Below are positions 57,431 through 64,000 of a DNA stretch of 64,000 bases, in pieces. The notes beneath the pieces were generated by a model. That model did no database searches, had not been told where the DNA came from, and worked only from the letters and a program-made list of their open reading frames with translations. This DNA is from Deltaproteobacteria bacterium. GTDB lineage: Bacteria > Desulfobacterota > Desulfobacteria > Desulfobacterales > JAHEIW01. The first letter of the stretch is position 1. The number at the start of each line of letters is the position of its first letter. Where the stretch lies: positions 29,999 through 93,998 of the forward strand of contig JAHEIW010000004.1 in NCBI GenBank assembly GCA_024639185.1. The letters run 5' to 3'. The translations under genes and the position numbers were made by a program.

Positions 57431-57730
57431 ATGATAAAAAAACCTCGTACCGAACTCACCAAGAGGGCTTCCGGCCTGGGTTTTAGACAGGGCTATGAAA
57501 TCGCCAATCGAACCCGGATTGATGAAAGCATCGACCAGGGGGCCTTCGTCGATATGGTTTTAGAAGCGGTGCTGAATTCTCTTGAAACGACGGTTTTTCA
57601 GTCATTATCTGACGAGCTTGATGCGATGAATGATCAATATCCGGCCTTTGACAGCTGGAAAGTCTTCGCCGATGGTGTTGTCAAAGGCGCCGGTGAAAAC
57701 TTTTTGGATCGCACCGCCGATCAGGAATAA
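57431..57730 (+). CDS. Hypothetical protein
   Basis: 99 aa, acidic helical; no recognised family. Confidence 0.45.
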   Translation: MIKKPRTELTKRASGLGFRQGYEIANRTRIDESIDQGAFVDMVLEAVLNSLETTVFQSLSDELDAMNDQYPAFDSWKVFADGVVKGAGENFLDRTADQE

Positions 57731-57847
57731 TGCACCTGCGGAAAAAATGTCTCTCGCGATTCATATCCTACCCCCGGTATCTGAGATGCCGGTCAAAAAG
57801 CCTTACCTTTGAAAGCCGCCTTTCACCGTACAGGAGGCTTTCCGGAT

Positions 57848-60550
57848 TCACCCATGCGTCTTTTCCGAATCACTGCTTGCGCTGCCCCCTGATTGCTGAA
57901 TGAGCTTGGCCACCAGCCCCGTCCAGCCGGTTTGATGGCTGGCACCCAGACCGGCACCATTGTCACCGTGGAAGTATTCGTTGAACAGAATCAAATTTTG
58001 CCAGTGCGGGTCTTTGTCAAAGATGTCCAGACCACCGTATATTGGTCGCTTGCCGTTGCGCTTGCGTAAAAATAACCGAATCAATCGTCGCGAAAGTTCA
58101 GTGGCAACCTGGCCCAGATTCATCATGTTGCCCGACCCGGTGGGGCACTCAACTTTGAGATCATCGCCAAAATAGTGATTAAATTTCTGCAGGGCTTCAA
58201 TCAGCAAATAATTAATCGGAAACCAGATCGGCCCGCGCCAGTTGGAATTGCCACCAAACAGACCACTTTGCGATTCAGCCGGCTGGTAATTAATCGTGTG
58301 GGCGGTGCCATTGACATGGAACGTATACGGATGGTCTTTATGGTATTTGGAAACGGACCGAATGCCAAATTCTGAAAGAAATTCATTTTCATCGAGCAGG
58401 GGCTGAAGAACTTGAATCAGGTGATCGCGATTGACAATTGACAACAGCCGGCGCGAGTGCCTGCCCGGGGCTCTGACGCAGGCGACATGACCGCCGTCTC
58501 TGAGGTAGATGCGGTTCTGGAAAAACCAGTTCATGCGGCGTTTAAATTCCGGTAGCATGTCAACCACATCGAGCTCAAGCGTCTCTACGGCCAGCAGCGG
58601 CATCAGGCCCACCAGCGAGCGCACCTTAAGCGGGACAATGCCACCATCCGGCAGATGCAGGGCGTCATAAAAGAATCCATCTTCTTCATTCCACAGGCTG
58701 ACACCCCGGCGATATTCACCGGTCATGGCGCGCGCAATGCGCAAAAAGTGCTCGAAGAATTTACTGGCACTGTCCTGATAAACGGGGTTATACTGCGCCA
58801 GTTCCAACGCCATCTTGAGCATAACCAGACTGTAAAAACCCATCCAGGCGGTCCCATCGGATTGATCAATACGCCCGCCGGTGGGCAACGGTGCGCTGCG
58901 ATCAAAAACACTGATGTTATCCAATCCCAGAAAACCGCCCTGGAACACATTGTGGCCTTCTACATCTTTTTTGTTGACCCACCAGGTAAAATTGAGCAGC
59001 AACTTGTGATAAATGCTCTCAAGGAAATCTATATCGGCCGTGCCCTCTTGCTTGGCGTCAATTTGATAAACACGCCAGGCCGCCCAGGCATGCACAGGCG
59101 GATTGACGTCGCCAAACTTCCACTCATAGGCCGGTAGCTGCCCGTTGGGATGCATGTACCATTCACGGGCCATCAATGCCAGCTGGCGTTTGGCAAAATC
59201 GGCATCGACCAGGGCCAATGGAAGACAATGAAAGGCCAGATCCCATGCCGCATACCAGGGGTATTCCCATTTATCGGGCATGGAGATGATATCGAAATTG
59301 TAAAGATGCTGCCACTCATGATTGCGCGCGGTATGCCGGGTCGCCGGGACCGACCGAAAACTGGGATCGCCCCTTAGCCATTGCTCCACATTATAATAGT
59401 AGAATTGTTTGGTCCAGAGCATGCCGGCCAGCGCCTGCCGCTGTACTTTTTTTTCGTCTTCGCTCAGTTGCGGCTTTTGAATTGCGGCATAATACTCATC
59501 GGCTTCCAACCGACGCTTTTCAACGATGGCGTCAAAATCATCGAATGCCGACCGCAAGGCTTTATTGCTGAGGCGCAATCGGATGATGTGGTCCTGGCCG
59601 GAAGCCGGCTCTGCACGGTACACGGCTGCCATCTTGGTGCCTTCACGCTCAGGATTGACGGCTCCTTTTTCGCTGTGCACCAGGTAGCGGTGAAATGCAT
59701 CTTTGTTAAATCGATGATTGCCGGGCACATCGGGTAAGCGCTCTGAATTGGTTTCATTTTCGGTAAAAATGAATTCCCGGGCGTCTTCGGCGTAAAAGTA
59801 ATACGCACCGGTGGCTGAATGATCGGCGGCTACCGCCGCTGCACCCGTCGATTTTTTAATGTGCTTGAGTTGCGGCTTTTTTGTGACCTCACCCATGGGG
59901 CCATTTTCATATCCCCAGCTCCAGGTATTGCGAAACCAGAGTGTGGGCAGTACATGGCAGGCGGCTTTTTGCGGTCCCCGATTGGCAACCGTAATCTGGA
60001 TTAAGATATCCTGCTCATCGGCCTTGGCGTATTCAACCAATACATCAAAATAGCGGTTGTCACGAAAGACACCGGTATCCAGCAGCTCATATTCAAAATC
60101 CAGAAAATTACGCCGCCTGTTTTCAGCGACCAGATCGGTATAGGGGTATTTTCCCTGAGGGTACTTATACAGTGCTTTCATGTAGCTGTGGGTCGGCGTG
60201 CTGTCCAGGTAAAAGTAATATTCTTTTACATCTTCGCCGTGGTTGCCCTCGGCGCCGGTCAGGCCGAACAAGCGCTCTTTCAAAATCGAATCTTTGCCGT
60301 TCCACAAGGCAACCGCAAAGCACAGGTATTGGAAACGATCCGATATGCCGGCAATGCCGTCCTCCCCCCAGCGATAGGCCCTGCTGCGGGCATGATCGTG
60401 GGGAAAATATTCCCAGGCGCTGCCGTCGGTGCTGTAGTCTTCGCGCACCGTGCCCCACGAGCGCTCACTCAGGTATGGGCCCCATTTTTTCCAGTTGGCT
60501 TTGCGCTGGCGGTATTCGATCAGGCGCCGGTGTTCTGCAGTGGATTTCAT
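57848..60550 (-). CDS. GH63-like glucosidase
   Basis: 900 aa; [66 protein letters not shown]. Confidence 0.88.
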   Translation of the reverse strand: MKSTAEHRRLIEYRQRKANWKKWGPYLSERSWGTVREDYSTDGSAWEYFPHDHARSRAYRWGEDGIAGISDRFQYLCFAVALWNGKDSILKERLFGLTGAEGNHGEDVKEYYFYLDSTPTHSYMKALYKYPQGKYPYTDLVAENRRRNFLDFEYELLDTGVFRDNRYFDVLVEYAKADEQDILIQITVANRGPQKAACHVLPTLWFRNTWSWGYENGPMGEVTKKPQLKHIKKSTGAAAVAADHSATGAYYFYAEDAREFIFTENETNSERLPDVPGNHRFNKDAFHRYLVHSEKGAVNPEREGTKMAAVYRAEPASGQDHIIRLRLSNKALRSAFDDFDAIVEKRRLEADEYYAAIQKPQLSEDEKKVQRQALAGMLWTKQFYYYNVEQWLRGDPSFRSVPATRHTARNHEWQHLYNFDIISMPDKWEYPWYAAWDLAFHCLPLALVDADFAKRQLALMAREWYMHPNGQLPAYEWKFGDVNPPVHAWAAWRVYQIDAKQEGTADIDFLESIYHKLLLNFTWWVNKKDVEGHNVFQGGFLGLDNISVFDRSAPLPTGGRIDQSDGTAWMGFYSLVMLKMALELAQYNPVYQDSASKFFEHFLRIARAMTGEYRRGVSLWNEEDGFFYDALHLPDGGIVPLKVRSLVGLMPLLAVETLELDVVDMLPEFKRRMNWFFQNRIYLRDGGHVACVRAPGRHSRRLLSIVNRDHLIQVLQPLLDENEFLSEFGIRSVSKYHKDHPYTFHVNGTAHTINYQPAESQSGLFGGNSNWRGPIWFPINYLLIEALQKFNHYFGDDLKVECPTGSGNMMNLGQVATELSRRLIRLFLRKRNGKRPIYGGLDIFDKDPHWQNLILFNEYFHGDNGAGLGASHQTGWTGLVAKLIQQSGGSASSDSEKTHG

Positions 60551-60793
60551 GAAATGTCCTCTACGGGCTGTATGCCAATTTAGTTAACCACTAAGCGGCG
60601 CTTGTCAACCTTTACGAAACAGTCACAATCGTAAGGTTTTAATCGGGCAGACGACAGTGTTGCAAAATCGACCGCCTTCTTTTTTTGACAGCGGTGTTTT
60701 GTCTTCTTATTTTTCAATTACTTATAAATATTGTTTTGCTTTTTTTATCTATCCGCAAGATTGCGGTGACCGGTTTTTCAGAGAGGAACTCCG

Positions 60794-62320
60794 ATGTTAA
60801 ATCCAAGTGAATTTCCCCAGGCGCAGCCTTATGATGAACACAACCAGCGACTCATCGGAAATGTTCACCCCTCTGACTGGGTCAACCCGGAGCCTGACGG
60901 CCGTTACAACATGGTGGTCATCGGGGCCGGTACCGCCGGTCTGATCACCGCCGCCGGCACCGCCGGTCTGGGCGGCAAGGTGGCCTTGATTGAGCGCGGC
61001 CTGATGGGCGGTGATTGTCTGAATGTTGGCTGCGTGCCCTCCAAGGCCCTGATCCGGGCCGCGCGCGCCGCAGCTGATGTGCGGACTGCCGGTCAGTTTG
61101 GCGTGCAGGTGCCCGATGGGGTTAGCGTTGATTTTGCAGCGATCATGGAGCGTTTGCGGCGTCTGCGCGCCGATATTAGTAAGCATGACTCGGCCAGGCG
61201 CTTCAGCGGGCTTGGCATGGATGTCTTTCTGGGATCTGCCAAATTAGTATCACCCGATACGGTTGAAGTCGACGGCAAAGCGCTAAAATTTGCCAGGGCC
61301 TGTATAGCGACCGGCTCGCGTGCGCTGGAGCTGCCGATTCCCGGGCTGAACGATGTTGATGTTCTGACCAATGAAACCGTGTTTTCCCTGACTGAATTGC
61401 CGCAGCGGTTGGGCGTGGTCGGCGCCGGCCCGATCGGCTGCGAGTTAGCGCAATCGTTCGCCCGTTTTGGCAGTCAGGTGATTTTAATCGAAGCCATGCA
61501 TGGTATTATGCCCAATGACGAGCCCCGTGCGGCTGAAGTTGTAAAAAAGGTTATGGAAGCGGATGGCGTCCAGCTGCGATGTTGCGGTAAAAACCTTGAA
61601 GTCCGCAAACAGGCCGACGGCATTCACCTGGTCGTCGATTCCCACGGCACCCATTACGATGAGGTCGTCGACCGGCTCCTGCTGGCCGTTGGGCGCACGC
61701 CAAATGTGGAAGGGTTGAACCTGGAAGCAGCCGGGGTGGCATATGACAAAAAGGGCATTCAGGTCAACGAGCGCCTGCAGACGACAAACCGCCGAATCTA
61801 TGCCGCCGGCGATATATGCTTTCCGTACAAATTTACGCACACCGCCGATGCCACTGCGCGCATTGTCATTCAGAATGCACTGTTTTTCGGCCGCACCAAA
61901 TCAAGCGCCCTGACGGTTCCCTGGTGCACGTATACCGATCCGGAAGTGGCCCATGTGGGTCTTTACCCCCGTGAAGCCGAAGAAAAAGGCATTGCGGTCG
62001 ATACCATCACCATTGAAATGAATACGGTCGATCGCGCCATTCTTGAAGGCGATGATGACGGGTTCCTGGATGTTTATGTGAAAAAAAGCACCGATGAAAT
62101 TCTGGGCGCCACCATGGTCTGTCGGCACGCCGGAGATATGATATCTGAAATTACGGTGGCCATGGCAGCCGGTGCCGGGCTGGGCACCATTGCGCGTGCG
62201 ATCCATCCGTATCCAACTCAGGCCGAAGCCATTAAAAAAGCGGGTGACGCTTACAACCGCACGCGGCTGACGCCCCGGGTGCAAAAGATCTTCAATACAC
62301 TGTTAAAATGGCGACGGTAA
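60794..62320 (+). CDS. FAD-dependent pyridine nucleotide-disulfide oxidoreductase (MerA/Lpd-like)
   Basis: GGDCLNVGCVPSKALIRAARAAADV redox site; VVIGAGTAGLITAAGTAGLGGKVALIE; C-terminal dimerisation region. No N-terminal HMA domain. Confidence 0.9.
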   Translation: MLNPSEFPQAQPYDEHNQRLIGNVHPSDWVNPEPDGRYNMVVIGAGTAGLITAAGTAGLGGKVALIERGLMGGDCLNVGCVPSKALIRAARAAADVRTAGQFGVQVPDGVSVDFAAIMERLRRLRADISKHDSARRFSGLGMDVFLGSAKLVSPDTVEVDGKALKFARACIATGSRALELPIPGLNDVDVLTNETVFSLTELPQRLGVVGAGPIGCELAQSFARFGSQVILIEAMHGIMPNDEPRAAEVVKKVMEADGVQLRCCGKNLEVRKQADGIHLVVDSHGTHYDEVVDRLLLAVGRTPNVEGLNLEAAGVAYDKKGIQVNERLQTTNRRIYAAGDICFPYKFTHTADATARIVIQNALFFGRTKSSALTVPWCTYTDPEVAHVGLYPREAEEKGIAVDTITIEMNTVDRAILEGDDDGFLDVYVKKSTDEILGATMVCRHAGDMISEITVAMAAGAGLGTIARAIHPYPTQAEAIKKAGDAYNRTRLTPRVQKIFNTLLKWRR

Positions 62321-62399
62321 TTTCCAAAAGCGGCGGCGGCACTGACCCCGTGCGCATGCGTTTAAACTAAAGCGCCTAAACCACCAAACGTTATGACTG

Positions 62400-63413
62400 A
62401 TGCCCGTATCTAAATCAAAAGCGATAAAAGGACAGCCCTGTGTATTGGCCGGTGATATCGGCGGCACCAAAACCCGGCTGGGTCTGTTTGTTGCCGGTAA
62501 ACAACGCCCTGTGGCCCGGGCGACTGCGAAATTTTCCAGTCGTCAGTCAGGCAGCCTCGAGGCGATCGTTGATCAAATGTTTGCCCGCTATCCGGCCAGG
62601 ATAAATAAAGCCTGCTTCGGTATTGCCGGACCGGTGATCAACGGTGTATGCCGCACCACCAACCTGCCCTGGGTCGTATCGGAGAAAAAACTGCAAAAGC
62701 GATTTGGCTGGCAGCAGGTGCGGCTGATCAACGATCTGGGCAGCACGGCCATGGCCATTCCGCTGCTCACGCACCGGGAGGTCAAAGCGCTCAACAGCAT
62801 TAAAGTGCACAAAAACCGGAACATCGGTCTGATGGCGCCGGGTACCGGCCTGGGCCTGGCCCTGCTGGTTTTTGTGGATGGCCGCTACCGGCCGGTGGCC
62901 TCCGAGGGCGGGCATGCCGGCTTTGCCCCCGCCGATGAATCTGAAATGGATCTATGGCAATATCTGCAGGCCCGCTTCGGCCACGTCAGTGCCGAACGCG
63001 TGCTGTCGGGCCAGGGGCTGGTCAATATTTATGACTGGCTCAAATCCGGCGAGGACATTACCGAATCGCCTAAAATCCACCAGGCCATGCGTGCGGCCGA
63101 TCCCGCGCGTGTCATTTCCGAAAATGCCATCAACGGCCGCGACCCGCTTTGCCGGGCTGCGCTGCAGCGGTTTTGTCGTATCTTCGGATCTATTGCCGGC
63201 AATCTGGCCCTCACGGGTATGACGACCGGAGGCCTGTACCTGGGCGGCGGGATTCCTCCCAAAATCTTACCCGCACTGGAAGCTGCGGACTTCATGGACG
63301 CATTCATCGCCAAAGGCCGCTTTAAGGCGTTTATGGAAAAAATTGCGGTGCGGGTGGTCCTCAACGACAGGGCCTCTTTGCTGGGTGCCGCCCATTGCGC
63401 GCTGAATCTGTAA
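62400..63413 (+). CDS. glk: Glucokinase
   Basis: VLAGDIGGTKTRLGLF, ACFGIAGPVINGVCRTTNLPWVV, LINDLGSTAMAIPLL, GTGLGLALL, GGLYLGGGIPPKILP. Confidence 0.9.
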   Translation: MPVSKSKAIKGQPCVLAGDIGGTKTRLGLFVAGKQRPVARATAKFSSRQSGSLEAIVDQMFARYPARINKACFGIAGPVINGVCRTTNLPWVVSEKKLQKRFGWQQVRLINDLGSTAMAIPLLTHREVKALNSIKVHKNRNIGLMAPGTGLGLALLVFVDGRYRPVASEGGHAGFAPADESEMDLWQYLQARFGHVSAERVLSGQGLVNIYDWLKSGEDITESPKIHQAMRAADPARVISENAINGRDPLCRAALQRFCRIFGSIAGNLALTGMTTGGLYLGGGIPPKILPALEAADFMDAFIAKGRFKAFMEKIAVRVVLNDRASLLGAAHCALNL

Positions 63414-63649
63414 TTCTTCAGCCCATCCCCTTTACATCATTTCTCCATCAGACAACCTGATTCTTGTCTTTAAATTTGTAATAAATGATACATGCCTGTC
63501 TACTATTATTTACCTCATCGGGTCAGCAAATCTTTCGACAAACATAACTACCTGGAAACATATTGTTTGTTAAAAACGGTCCTCAGCACAATATTTGCAT
63601 ACTCAGAATGTGTTATTAACCCAATGGCCATTTTAGACAAGGAGGTAAA

Positions 63650-64000
63650 ATGAAAAAATTCGGGCTGCTTACTTTTTTATTACTCGGTCTGCCATGCATT
63701 CTGCTGGCACAGGAAAAACCCTTACCCGCGGAAGCCAAAAAGGTAATCGATTACTACTATCAGGGCAAAGGCCTGGGTGCTGTCCTGGTGGAGCACAAAT
63801 TGTGTTCCCAGATTTATGAAGACGGGCCTTATAAATACGAGTGCCAGGAAGGGGTCAGCGGGGGGCAAATCGAAATGGGCCGGGAGGTCTTTTTATGGAT
63901 GAATTTTCTGGTGCCTGCCGGAGATCAACCCGATATCATCATTCATTTCAAACGCAACAACAAAGTTCGCAGCGTCAGCAACCTCGAGCTTCCCGGCTCC
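63650..64000 (+). CDS. Secreted hypothetical protein, truncated by window end
   Basis: ATG at 63650 after aaggagg; MKKFGLLTFLLLGLPCILLAQEKPLPAEAKKVIDYYYQGKGLGAVLVEHKLCSQIYEDGPYKYECQEGVSGGQ; open to 64000, so absent from the ORF track. Confidence 0.75.
   Translation, partial: MKKFGLLTFLLLGLPCILLAQEKPLPAEAKKVIDYYYQGKGLGAVLVEHKLCSQIYEDGPYKYECQEGVSGGQIEMGREVFLWMNFLVPAGDQPDIIIHFKRNNKVRSVSNLELPGS

Noticed and set aside
58655-59137. 160-aa + strand ORF
   Set aside because: Antisense to the GH63 glucosidase.
60794-62320. Mercuric reductase (merA) assignment
   Set aside because: The GCVPSK-type redox site and fold fit, but there is no HMA domain, no terminal vicinal cysteines (C-terminus is VQKIFNTLLKWRR) and no mer genes nearby.

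Overview
64 kb chromosomal window with a mixed metabolic and accessory gene content. The overall character suggests a Desulfobacterota-like genome, which is inference from gene content only. I saw no rRNA, tRNA, CRISPR array, phage module or recognised defence island. Main blocks: a RAYT-type Y1 transposase at the left edge; a MacB-like ABC exporter (9.9-14.7 kb); an arsR-arsM operon with C_GCAxxG_C_C and CMD-family proteins (15.1-17.5 kb); an amino-acid ABC transporter with an AstE/aspartoacylase-like hydrolase (24.8-31 kb); an RND efflux operon with a divergent two-component system (32.1-41 kb); a glycyl-radical-enzyme (GRE) cluster with its own GntR/FadR regulator (41.4-47.7 kb); an aldo/keto reductase that looks like an integron gene cassette (48.4-49.6 kb); and GH63 glucosidase, disulfide oxidoreductase and glucokinase at the right edge. 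The strongest hunt results are: (1) an attC site at 48406-48466 and a matching cassette boundary at 49556-49564 around the aldo/keto reductase; (2) a dispersed family of ~145 bp near-perfect palindromes whose outer arms differ between copies but are complementary within each copy, one copy carrying a 4 x 50 bp internal tandem expansion; (3) an unannotated 39-aa single-TM ORF in the RND operon (AcrZ-like in position and architecture only); (4) a structured-RNA/14-aa ORF candidate at 31.93-32.07 kb; (5) a GRE with an atypical active-site neighbourhood, a GntR-type operator at the predicted start site, and a companion protein with a duplicated WHxH...C domain; (6) an M28-like peptidase that has lost its metal-binding core in frame; (7) a choloylglycine-hydrolase-like pseudogene remnant. 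All family calls are by reading the sequence; no database search was run.
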